Shown here piece after piece: positions 1 to 11,174 of a stretch of DNA of 64,000 nt. Numbering within the stretch: position 1 is the first letter of the stretch; each line of letters starts with the position of its first letter. This DNA is from Prostheceraeus crozeri (lineage: Eukaryota; Platyhelminthes; Polycladida; Euryleptidae), in the NCBI GenBank assembly GCA_907163375.1, contig CAJQUW010003454.1:173448-237447 (forward strand), read 5' to 3'. The notes beneath the pieces were generated by a model. That model did not search any database. It was given only the letters and a program-made list of their open reading frames with translations, and was not told the DNA's origin. The translations under genes and the position numbers were made by a program.

Positions 1-322
1 ATGTATTCATTTTCAATTTCATGTTCCGTTAGTTAAACTTAAAGCAATTGTTTAGATCTGACGCATTCATGGATATCTTTTCAACACGATATTTATGATG
101 AGAATTTAGTGGTAGTTTTGTAGTACTGAATATATGAATGAAAATCGCTGGTGTTTCTTTTTCTATTGCTTGAAATTCGATGATCACCATGTCTTTCTCA
201 TAATTCACTAATTTTCATGTTTCTTGGTAGAATATAGCAATTACATTTCATTTTCAGAGCTTGCTGTGTTCATCTTAAATTGTCACACATTGACCAGGCA
301 TATGCATTAACTGTGACTTAAC
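1..322. other. AT-rich non-coding stretch
   Basis: No frame, RNA gene or repeat recognised. The 8-mer actgtgac at 310-317 recurs directly after the family A element that ends at 1375, so it may be half of an old target-site duplication, with five extra bases (ttaac) before the element. Confidence 0.5.
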
Positions 323-1375
323 CACAGAATTAGATTGTTTAATCGTATCACTTTGCTAGAAGTGCAAACTGATTCAAACAGATGGCACATGCAGGAACTT
401 AATAAGTGGGCAAAAAGAAATTTTTAATACCTTACAGAGATAGGAAAAATAGTCGTGTGTCGCTTGCGGATTGCTCTGAATTCCTTCAAAATGCTCCGAT
501 CGCCACGATTCCTTCACATTCGAAGAATTCAGATCATTGCGCAAAAGTTTTCTCGATAATGTTGGGCAGTCCGATCATTATTAAAAAAAGTTAGCAGGCG
601 CATGAAAAAACGTTCACAAACTTCTCTGTAGAACTTGACATCGTCTGTGTCTCTTTGCTGTGTGATCCGGTTGATAACAATCACTGAAACTTCTCACAAT
701 TTGGTGTGTTTAATGTTGAACTGACTGCTCATTGTTCGATTGCTATGGTATTATGTCAGGAGATTGTGCCATTTCATTGACGTTACATGTTCCAATGCTT
801 CCCTTCTAGTCAAACGGAAGAAGCACAGAATTAGACAGATCGTCTCTTCTTCCGTTTGACTAGAAGGGAAGCATTGGAACGTGCAACGTTATTGAAATGG
901 CACAATCTGCTGACTAAATACCATAGCAATCGAACAATGAGCAGCCAGTTCAGCATTAAACACGCCAAATTGTGCAAAGTTTCAGTGACTGCTATCAACC
1001 GAATCACACAGCAAAGAGACACAGTCGATGTCAAGTTCTACAGAGAAGTTTGTGAACGTTTTTTCATGCGCCTGCTAACTTTTTTTAAAATGATCGGAGG
1101 ACCCAACATTATCGAGAAAACTTTTGCGCAATGAACTGAATTCTTCGAATCTGAAGGAATCGTGGCGATCGGAGCATTTTGAAGGAATTTAGAGCAATCC
1201 GCAAGCGACGCACGACTATTTTTCCTATCTCTGCAAGGTATTAAAAATTTCTTTTTGCCCACTTATTAAGTTCCTGCATGTGCCATTTGTTTGAATCAGT
1301 TTGCACTTCTAGCAAAGTGACACAGATAAACAATCTAATTCTGTGGGAAGAAGAGACGACCTGTCTAATTCTGTG
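323..1375 (+). mobile_element. Family A hAT-like MITE, copy 1, split by copy 2
   Basis: The head begins CACAGAATTAGATTG at 323 and the body runs to 823. The tail resumes at 1354 after another copy of the same family and ends ...CTAATTCTGTG at 1375. The ends are therefore inverted repeats starting CACAGAATTAGA. The break is flanked by GGAAGAAG at 816-823 and 1346-1353, an 8-bp target-site duplication as hAT transposases make. Open frames occur on both strands here, but they recur only because the copies are alike, and no transposase motif is seen. This is a non-autonomous element of about 525 bp when whole. Confidence 0.85.
824..1345 (-). mobile_element. Family A hAT-like MITE, copy 2, full length, nested in copy 1
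   Basis: A complete 522-bp copy in reverse orientation, with CACAGAATTAGACAG at its left end and CTAATTCTGTG at its right. It sits in the tail of copy 1 and is flanked by the perfect 8-bp direct repeat GGAAGAAG. Because host and guest lie tail to tail, 323-1345 forms a near-perfect palindrome with arms of about 500 bp and almost no spacer. Such a structure could extrude or fold as a hairpin. Confidence 0.88.
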
Positions 1376-3799
1376 ACTGTGACAGTTTCGGTTACATCGA
1401 CGTGAAGCTCTAAACAACTTGCATTGCGTTCTCGTGTAAGTGCAGCTGATGCACATCTCCTTTTTCAACTGTTGAAGAAAGATAAAATCATAGATATCAG
1501 ATCATCAGATCATCAGATAGCGTCAAGCTCTTTGACAAATGTATGAGTTGCATGAATCATAGATGTCGCACTGTGAGACCAAAAACTTTTTTTACTTGTG
1601 TCACACGCAAACATTTCTTATGTCCTGAATGAACTGTGCTCTATTAACACAATGTCCCGACCCGAGTTTGACTAATAGGGCATTGAGAAACTAAGATAGC
1701 GTTTTCAGAAGATATAACAATGCAACATTTAATAAAACTTTATCATGGCTAGGAAACATCCATCAAGAATCTATCTATACGAATTTCGGCTTTCCATGTT
1801 CTTTTGTATTGTGACGTCATGATCAGCTGACAGATGCTATTGTTAAGATCAAGAAATTGAAGCAATTGATATCAAACCAATGACTAATTTCGCTAGCAAT
1901 ATCTGAAATTTATTTTGACAGTGCTATTGCTTGAAACACTTCGCTTGTGAGAACGTTATGATAGAGATTAGATAGCGTTTGTCCGACGACGCTCTCCGAA
2001 CAATCCAAATCCAGGCCACATCGACAGACAGTTGGTCAGCCTAAATCGATATAGTTATAGATATCGATGCTTGAAAGACGATTTCTATGCCATTAATTGC
2101 TGAACAATTTAGTGTAGATTCACACCATAGTGTAGGCAATTACATAGAAATCGACTAACTGTGGTGATAAGTCTCTTGCATCAGTATTGCAAAGAAACTG
2201 ATTGTAGCAATTCGGTTGCAGTAACCATAATCTCGTCCAAAATCAAAACGTGTAAAATCGACAAAATGAATCAAACAATACAAAATGAGGTTTTCACTAT
2301 TCAAGCGTCATCTTGCTCACTTATATAGTGCAGAATGTTTTCAAGTCCAGCAGTGGAGCTGAACTGGCGTCTGTCTCCATATGAATTCGTCCATATATCC
2401 GTGAACCATCGAAGAATAAGAACCGTTCATTTGTAGATTCGATGCCGCTCGAGCTCCTGTTCGTGATAGGATCGAATCAAGCTCCAGTTTGGTTTTCAGG
2501 CCTGCATTATAGGTAGCCCTCATTGAACGGAGCGGCTGTCTAAGACTGTCTCAACGAATATTTCATTTGATAATACTTTATATTGTATAACTTTTGTACG
2601 GAACAGTTACCTAGTATGAGCTTTTCACCCACTGGTCCAATAAGTCATGGGATTGAAGTTCTGTTCAATCTTCCATCAACCGCTGTTTCGTATTTTCAGA
2701 GAATTCTTCATGATTTTCAACTTGTTCATGAGTTTAAACCCTGAACTGATCACTAAGTGATCTTGTGATATATTATCATCATATTACTATATTGTAATGC
2801 CACGAACGTCGAAGGTTATGTAATTGTGGCATATTCGTGTCCTCAATAGCCGCAATGAAGTTCTCCTTAAGTTTAGAGATCACTCTACCTATGAAACTTT
2901 GAAACTGTTTTCACAACCCGCTTGAAAATTCTCTACCTACACAATGCTTATGATGTAACTATATGCGTGTGCTAAAAAACCAAAGTAATTCATTGAAACT
3001 ACTTTCAGAAATTGATTGTAGCATTTGATATTTTTATAAGCACTGATAAGCAGAAATTACTACATAATATTGCATAATTTTGAAGTTAACATTCTGAAAC
3101 TATTTTCAAAAATTGTACTGCTGTACTGATATAAAGATATATTTTGTTGGGCCATGGTTATAATTAGATGGCTTCACAAGATAATAGCTTGCTTCGTTGC
3201 TAATCAGAGAACAAAATCAGAGAACGAAGTGAACTTATGGCCTGCACTGATTTGATTCTATCTGCAGCATGGGGGGACAGTGGGAAAGTAAAGGGCCTCT
3301 ATGTTTTCAAAAGGATTTGCTGAGAAAGTTGTCGCTAGAGAAAAAGCATGCTTCAGAAGTCATGAGTGTCGACATACGGTATAGCTGAAAAAATTACTCA
3401 TAATTTCATTTGTTCTCATATTCAAAGCATACCACAGCATTTTTTCTGCCGGCATTGCAGATGACCCTTAAACATCTTGGTATGTGAAGGTGAAACCTCG
3501 TACTTGCATTGTCTGTCACTTTGAGGGTCATGTAGGTGAGCGCATGTTCTCATAAAATGAGCATCATATTTCATGATTCTAACCATAGAATCCATCAGAC
3601 ATGCTCATGTCGGTAGCATGCGTTGTCATGATACGTAAAGAGCAACAGAATGGTTGAACTTTGCAAAGATTCCACGGGTCATCTTTTCTCTTAGATGCAT
3701 GTATAAGCTTATTTTGATAACATTCCTTCTACAGGCCACCTTGCTGCAAAAATCTAAAACTGCAGCATCTTTCACTAATCAGATTCTTTTTAACTTTAT
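1376..3799. other. Non-coding, no feature recognised
   Basis: AT-rich sequence with no frame, splice pattern or repeat I can support. Short frames near 2341-2523 have no recognisable content. Confidence 0.5.
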
Positions 3800-4215
3800 T
3801 TCCCCAGGAGGGTAGCATTATGTATCTCTTGGTTATCTCAATCTCACGCCTGAACGAATAATTGTTGGAAGGTCTTCCTAACGTTTGCCTAACTTTTTGT
3901 TCGTTTTCTCTGGGTGGCAGCTGCTTGCTTGTAGTCCCAATATTTTAGCTACATCGTTGATTAGAATTACGGGATTTACGCTGATTTGCAGCTTCAACAC
4001 TTCATCCATTCTGGTACTATTTTTCAGTAAGTACCTATACTAATTAATATATATTAATCAACTGATCAATATATACTAATCGAGCGAATAACGTAAACTT
4101 CTATACTGATGTTGTTCTGAATGATTTAGTGTTGCAACTGACAATTAAAGCTACAAATGCTATTGATATAATTGATTCAATTCTATTTTTCAACGTTCTA
4201 CGAATTCATCACAAG
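3800..4215 (+). repeat. Diverged dispersed repeat, partner of 42140-42610
   Basis: The tract from ccccaggaggg through ctaactttttgttcg, the gtggcagctg block and the stretch around gttgttctgaa aligns in the same order with 42140-42610. Many substitutions and indels separate them, so the pair is old. No protein motif is visible. It could be two copies of an unidentified interspersed repeat or an old segmental duplication. Confidence 0.6.
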
Positions 4216-4869
4216 AATAAGAGGAGAGCTTGCGATTTTCGACAGTGCTCGATTCTTATTATAGTCAGAAATTACGAATATTTATACTATTTATAGAAAC
4301 TCTCAATAATGTACTAATATCAACTTGAAAGCAAAGCCGATAGCATCAACGGTCAATGCACATGCCAAATCTGTTCTACTGTTATTTTCATGAAAATCTG
4401 ACAACTTTTCGAGCAGAAATTGCGAAATTTTAAAAATGGTGGCCTTAATCCTATTTAAAACAGCATTTATCTCAGACAAATAAGGCTCAGATTTAACCAA
4501 AAAAGGCTCATTAACTGTCTTGATGTTTTTGAAGTCTTGACTGTAATCTAAATATTTGTAACTTTTTTTGTACTTTGGATACTGTTGCCCTAATTAGCTG
4601 CGTATTGTAGGCATGTAATTCGAGTGTATAAAGCTTGAATCAAAACTTGCGATATCTAAGGTATAGGCTATAGGCCCTACCAAAGTTTTGATATACAAGA
4701 AGCTTTGTATGACTAAACTGCTTTCTTTGGTCTTCGATTACTTGGAATCTGTCGATGATGCATGCAATCCAATTTCAATTTCATTGCTAAGAGCAGCAAA
4801 AGTAGCATGATAACAGCGTAAATCAAAAAATTCGTGTGACTAGATCTATTTACGGTGTAGGCCTACGTA
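4216..4869. other. Non-coding, no feature recognised
   Basis: No gene or repeat recognised; short frames on either strand show no family resemblance. Confidence 0.45.
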
Positions 4870-5647
4870 CCCTGTGGGAACGAATCTTGCGAAAAACTGG
4901 CGGATGTCAGTTGCAGAATATCACGCTACAGTTCAGTCATATTTGCGGCATATTCGGTGGCGAAGTTCGCCGGCGACAATTCGCGCTCTATATGTCACCT
5001 TTTACTTTTGACTTTCTCTCTTATTTTCTTTAGTAATCTGCCTCTACAGCCGAGGCTCTATTTTCTCCCTCACCTCCTCACTATCCCCCACATATGGCTA
5101 ATCTATCCAAGAAATAAGTGCAGACTATCATTCTTTCATAATGATATGAATATAGAGAATCCGCATAGATCAATTTTCATAACATCTCTTGACATTCAAT
5201 AATTTACAGCAATGACAAATATTTGAATAATATAATAGTATTTACTGCGACATTTATGGAAGATAAATACTTTTTTAGTTTAAGCCTTCGTGAATTAAAA
5301 AAAAATCCCTTCTTATCAGATTAGACTGAGTATACAATATATTTTCATGTGAAGGTAATATACGAACATTACTACTTACCACTAATTAGTTGCTACAATA
5401 TCCACGATTTCGCCGGTTGGCGAAAATTTAGCTCGCATTAGTAAACAAATATCTACCAACTAATTATAGCAACTTTTTCGCCACCTGTCGTTTTTTAATT
5501 TTACACATGTTTTTGGATAGATGATGACCATTTTCACATGCGGAGATAGTTTTTACACGAAAATGAACCTTTAAAAAAATTATCCACAAAATCGCTACAT
5601 CGCCTCCAGATAATCTGTTGATATTAGCAAGATGCGTTCCCACAGGG
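4870..5647. mobile_element. TA-flanked inverted-repeat DNA element, non-autonomous
   Basis: The left end CCCTGTGGGAACGAATCTTG is matched by the reverse complement of the right end CCCTGTGGGAACGCATCTTG. The inverted repeat is about 21 bp with one mismatch. TA dinucleotides flank both ends (4868-4869 and 5648-5649), as expected for Tc1/mariner-type TA insertion. The 778-bp body has no transposase frame. It holds several subterminal pieces around ttcgccggcgac and ttcgccggttggc, suggesting internal inverted motifs. Exact family unknown. Confidence 0.7.
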
Positions 5648-5649
5648 TA

Positions 5650-6425
5650 TATTTCACTAAAATAATTGCATATTTTCATTATAAAAAATATAATGATATC
5701 ATTGCCGATCATAGGATTTCACAGCAGAATGGTGTCCGACCGAGCCGCAGAAATTGCACTTTGTACTGAAACAAGACGAAAGATTTCGTTAGATTCTCTT
5801 CTTTTGTTAGATTCGAAAGACGTTAGATTTATTGCAACCTTTCAGAGTATAGTGAAGTTCTTACGGTCAAGCGCCTATGAAGTTTGCTTTCCGTCTGTGT
5901 CCAGATGAGTTTCGTCAAATTACAATGAGGTCACGTTGCTGAGTAGACTACAGTGAATATATCATCCTCATGACATTTTTTCACTACTCTAACGAAAGCC
6001 TTCTGGAGTAGATTATCAGTTGCAATTAAGCCGATTTGCAAGTTTCAGTAATTAGTCTTCTTCTCTGATCTATTTTTCCCAGAAATCAATTAGGACGAAC
6101 TCTACGAGTGTCAGGTTTCATTAAGCAAAAGCCTCACGTCATGCGCTTCTATCGTAGAGACTTATATAGTGAAAAAAGCGAGAGATCGATTAATGCAATT
6201 TGAAACGACATGACAAATCTAAACATCTTTCTTGAAGTGTACCATCTTAGGCAGCGATGCTTGAAGCTATTGATTTTTAAAATTATTTCGTGAGGTAATC
6301 GATGTTATTGATAATCAAAACATTATCAACTTTCTTAATAAACCGCTAGTATAAACAGAAATGTTACAAGAGTCTAAAGGCATTTATCAAAATATTTCTC
6401 ATTACTACATATAATTGCCACTGTA
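5650..6425. other. Non-coding, no feature recognised
   Basis: An 80-codon frame at 5666-5908 has no recognisable motif and unremarkable composition; I do not call it a gene. Confidence 0.45.
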
Positions 6426-6665
6426 CACAGAATTAGATTGTTTGACCGCATCACTTTGCTAGAAGTGCAAACTGATCCAAAACGATGGCATATACAGGAA
6501 CTTGCTAAGTGGGCAAAAAGAAATTTTTGATACCTTGAAGAGATAGGAAAAATAATCGTGCGTCTCATGCGGATTGCTGTGAATTCCTTCAAAATGCTCC
6601 GATCGCTACGATTCCTTCAGAATCGAAGAATTCAGATCATTTAGCATACATTTTCTAGATAATGT
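6426..6665 (+). mobile_element. Family A MITE, copy 3, 5' half only
   Basis: Begins CACAGAATTAGATTGTTTG and follows the family A head for about 240 bp, then departs near gataatgttga. The tail half is missing. Divergence from the other copies is modest. Confidence 0.8.
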
Positions 6666-8560
6666 TGATTTGGGATTATGGGATTGTTAAAACAAATAAA
6701 AATCAATACTACCTCTTTACGGCAAGAATATGCAACTAATTTTGCTATGTTTGATGTGATGACTTCACATACATGAACACAAAGGTTGGGACCGGCCGAT
6801 GTAATCAGAGTCAGAGCGGGGGAAGGCGGCCGACGTCTCATTAACCGAATGGTTTAGTTAAAGACTGAAAGACAATAGTTCATCACACAAATAATCTGCA
6901 GATGTGCTACAAGTCTCTCAAATGGCGCGTGACATTGTAAATATCGCGGTTTCGATCTATGAGCATACGCGCGTTTATATTTGTGCTATCATTTCTAGCA
7001 TTCAAATGAACTTGTTTGCAGTCAAAATATATCTCCACTAAATTTCACTAAAATCTTTTGAAAATAATATTTTAGAGTCCACTTTGAATTTCTGTTTGTG
7101 GTGATCGTTAAGTTTCACGATTCCTAGATAGGTTATAAGATCCATTAATCTCTTCAACTGAAAATCTGCTAAACCGATTACTTCACAATACACTTAAAAT
7201 AAAGTGTTTTATGCATTGATAATCGCGCTGATATTGAAATTTTCTCGGCTCATTGGGGACCCAATGTCTCATTTTACTCATCACATAGGTTAACCATTAG
7301 CATTTATGCAAAGATGTCAGAAGAATTTCGTGAGTGACTTTTGAAAGTTTATTGTGTCATCACACACCAAAACAGGAAAAACTGCGAATGTTTTATTCGA
7401 TCGCGATATCAAATTCTGAGAGAGCGACGTTACTTAAAACCAATCGGGGTAGATTGCCGGCAAAGGACAGTTTACGCTGCCCTCACTAAGGCGGGGGGCA
7501 CTATTACGCTTTCCAATTTATGCACAATTTTGAACTTCTGAATAATTACTGAGTTAATCAAATTCCAAATCATTTAAGCAACAATCTGGGAATTAGGCTG
7601 AGCTGAGCAGTGTTCGGCTAGGGCGACCATGTTGAAGGTGCTACTGGATGAATCAAAGCAATTATAATTTGGAAGAACTTTTGAATGTTCTCTTCAAAGT
7701 GCGTTTAAGTTTGATGAAGCAACTTCTTCGCATGATTAAGCATTCATCACTAATGGCACATGAATAAGCATGAGTCACAAAAATCTGGTAGTTGCTCACT
7801 CGTAATACAGAAGGGCCGTCATTTTTTGCCATCATTAAAAGTCTAGATAATTGTCAAGACTTTTATCTTCCTACATAATTGATCTTTTCTACTAAATTGA
7901 CTTTTCAGAAACATCTTATTACTTACTGAATCACAGGTCAGCTCACTTTTTAGCATTAATTCTTGATCAACGTCATTCCGTATGCAAGTAGCTTCAATGT
8001 ATACATGCAGTCAGTACACCTTTCACAGATATTTGTCATCCCTATTTCATTCAAAACAAACAAACACAACATTGTTTTGCTCCCAATTAAGTAAATGTTA
8101 TTTATGAATTATGTGATGACTCACAAGCCTATAATAATGTTCCCAATTATGGTAAACCGGAGCCCTTGAAAGAAGATGTGGCGACATAGTGCTCACAAAA
8201 GACATCGCAATGCGTTTGATTTCTTCGCTTGAGTCTCTTTTAAGTTTTCCGTGCGCTCCCCGTACGATTCTATCATGTCAACTAAGGACAGTAAATGCAA
8301 ATGGTATTTTCCCATACACATGGACAATGCTGTGCGATGCAATTTGAGTTATCCAAACATGCTATCTTAGCACTACTGAAATGTCGCCTTCAACTTTGGT
8401 TCAACTAGGCTTACATGTATTTCGGTTGCTCAAATATAACCTTATTTGCTTATTTTTCACTCAAAATGGCCAACCTCTTCAATGTTAGGCGACGAAGCAT
8501 TGATCATATGCTTAATATATCATACGCTAATCAATAGTCCGAATACCCGAGTACACTATA
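6666..8560. other. Non-coding, no feature recognised
   Basis: No gene recognised on either strand. Short frames at 6641-6841 and 7341-7541 lack any family signature. Confidence 0.45.
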
Positions 8561-8569
8561 AATCGCTGG

Positions 8570-8966
8570 CTACGAAAATTGCATACAAACATTGAATTTG
8601 CTCCCCAATGAAATAAAAAGCTCAAAATCAATTAGGGAATTCAAAAAGAATATAAAGTCGTATCTAATTAAAAAAATGGACCCATTTTAGAAACCTGACC
8701 ACTCTTACTCACGATAGATAAAAACTCTCTACTCTAAATGTTATCCAAAACTAAGCATCAGATGTATGTACATTATCTGTATTATTTAACAAACATGTAT
8801 TGTGCGGGCCAGTCATATACCCCTTCTTGTGGGTCCGCTGGTTCCTTTCTCCATTATTGTTGTATCTCCACATTGTTGTATTACTCTTGCATGCCTATTC
8901 GAATGTACATACTCTGCTTGTTGTCTATGGAGAATAAACATATTTTCTATTCTATTCTATACATAT
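8570..8966 (+). mobile_element. 3' end of a LINE (non-LTR retrotransposon)
   Basis: The last 29 codons of a LINE reverse-transcriptase ORF are visible at 8601-8690. They include LPNEIKSSKSIREFKKNIK, the familiar LP-eik...FKk.lk.yl tail of jockey/CR1-like elements, and stop with TAG. About 240 bp of 3' UTR follow, then AATAAA (8933-8938) and a (TTCTA)n end at about 8945-8965. The frame does not continue upstream of about 8570, so this is a 5'-truncated insertion. No target-site duplication was identified with confidence. Confidence 0.72.
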
Positions 8967-8994
8967 ACCAAACTCACATACAATTTGAAACTAA

Positions 8995-9930
8995 CATCTG
9001 ATACGAGATTCTCGTATGTTTACAGAGATCTGGTATGTTTTTCATACGAAATCTCACTTACTTTCGTATGTGATTGGTATGTAGTGATGCGAACTTTTCT
9101 ATCTGTGATTGGCTGTTTTCACTGAAATACGAGTTGTTGGTATGTTTCACATACGAGACCCGATGCAAATTCATCCTTATTCGTATACCTCTGGTATCCA
9201 TTTGGTATTTGAAGATTAAGTCACATAGCAAAAAATATATGTATTACATACTACTATCAAATTACTTTTTTCAGTAATACAAGTGGTGAATATTTTTTGT
9301 TTGATAGAGTGATACTTGAGTACATTAGATTTATTGTGAATTTTATGCTCCACGAATATGCGGTCGATGCTACTTGTCTTGCAACATTAACAGGACGTTT
9401 ATTTAACTCTACTTTATGACCCAAGTTGACAGAGATCATTTCATTTAAACGATATCTTTAGTGAAATCATGTTGACTTATATATCTCAAACATAACTATT
9501 TTTGCGTTCATGAATTATAATGTGTTTTTATTTCGGATTGATAAAATGCTTCATTTCAAACTTACATAATGCATAGTTGTTGATGGTTGAATACTTATTG
9601 ATTATTCGTGAAATGCCTTAGACTTGCGTGTATTGAAATCGAATTCAGTATTGTAAGTTTGACTCTCGCTACTTACAGAATTATCTCACTACTTACAGAA
9701 CAGTAGTAACATAATGTTATCTTTTTTGACAAAAGGCCTTAAATCAACATATATTAGATATCATTGATGCTTTCTTTTAACATTGTGCTGGCATGCTTTA
9801 GTATGTAAAGCATACCACATTTGAAATAAGATACGAAAAGCATACAAATATACATGTATACCAAGAGAATACAGAAATATACCAAAAAATATTTTGGTAT
9901 GCATCCTTCGTATGTCATTTGATATTGAGC
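8995..9930. repeat. GGTATG/CATACC motif-rich region, possible palindromic element
   Basis: The hexamers ggtatg, cgtatg and their complements recur at high density in two blocks, 8999-9205 and 9790-9925. Small perfect palindromes such as atacgagattctcgtat occur. The two blocks are in mirrored sense around a plain AT-rich core. The pattern suggests a MITE or foldback with motif-rich subterminal arms, but clear ends and a target duplication were not found. Confidence 0.4.
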
Positions 9931-10652
9931 GATTTACAGCGTAGTACAGGTCATCTTTCTTACATCAAAGAAAGCACATGGAAATCCAACAGAAAGTGCA
10001 CAGGAAAATGAGATTCCTATGTTTTCTCTGTGAAATCTACAACATAACTGAACGATAATGTGTCTTCAGGTTATGCAATCACGTATTCAAGTGCATGTTT
10101 CTATAGAGCTAAACACATTTAGTTTGAGTACATGTATTTTGATATTGACAAGCACAATGCATGTTGCACACACGCCTTTGATTGTAGCCTGAAAATCTGC
10201 ATTGCACAGATCTAACTAAGATATCACTGAAAACAACTTTTTTATGTTATCCGCTATTATCCGCATTATCCGCTCTTAGCATGCAAGGATTTTGAGCTGA
10301 TCTGGTCAATTGACATAAAGGCTGCATCTCGATTTTTTGCTGAGTTCAGTTGATGTAGCCAATGTATCGTAAAAATATCCTAGAACTTCTATTAGGTGAA
10401 AATATTGATATGTAGCCTATTTTTGGAATGTTTTGATATTTAATTTATCGCTCAAAAATACATAGATATTGATCACTTGCATTGTGGCAATAAGCAACAG
10501 TATGAAGAACACCTGACACTTGCAAATTTTTGTGTCATGCTGGAGTACTCATATAGTGTCATATGCGAGCGGTCAAATGTACTGATATCAAGATGAATAA
10601 AATGATCTGATACGAAGACCATCCTGAAATGGACAGAAAGATTCATTCTAAC
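9931..10652. other. Non-coding, no feature recognised
   Basis: AT-rich sequence without recognised genes or repeats. Confidence 0.45.
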
Positions 10653-11174
10653 CACAGAATTAGACAGGTCGTCTCTTCTTCCGTTTGACTAGAAGGGATA
10701 CATTGGAACATGTAACGTAAATAAAATGGCACAACCTCCTGACTAAATACCATAGCAATCGAACAATGAGCAGCCAGATCAACACAAAACACGCCAAATT
10801 GTGCGAAGTTTCAGTGACTGTTATCAACCGGATCACACAGCAAGGAGACACAGACGATGTCAAGTTCTGCAGAGAAGTTTGTGAACGTTTTTTCATGCGC
10901 CTGTTAACTTTTTTTAAAATGATCGGAGGACCCAACATTATCGAGAAAACTTTTGCGCAATGATCTGAATTCTTCGAATCTGAAGGAGTCGCGGCGATCG
11001 GAGCATTTTGAAGGAATTCAGAGCAATCAGCAAGCGACGCACGACTATTTTTCCTATCTCTGTAAGGTATTAAAAATTTCTTTTTGCCCACTTAGTAAGC
11101 TCCTGCATGTGTCATCTGTTTGAATCAGTTTGCACTTCTGGCAAAGTGATACGATTAAACAATCTAATTCTGTG
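10653..11174 (-). mobile_element. Family A MITE, copy 4, full length
   Basis: Runs CACAGAATTAGACAGGTCG to CTAATTCTGTG, 522 bp, uninterrupted. It gives the full order of the family, including the tail AGTCAAACGGAAGAAG where other copies are hit. On the minus strand one frame spans most of the element. The opposite strand is open too, and there is no domain, so I do not call a gene. Flanks attctaac and attgtgcc match at only five of eight positions. Confidence 0.88.

Noticed and set aside
856-1262. Open frames on both strands of family A copies, recurring at six or more loci
   Set aside because: They recur because the copies are recent and similar. Both strands are open, no transposase or other domain is visible, and diverged copies do not keep them.
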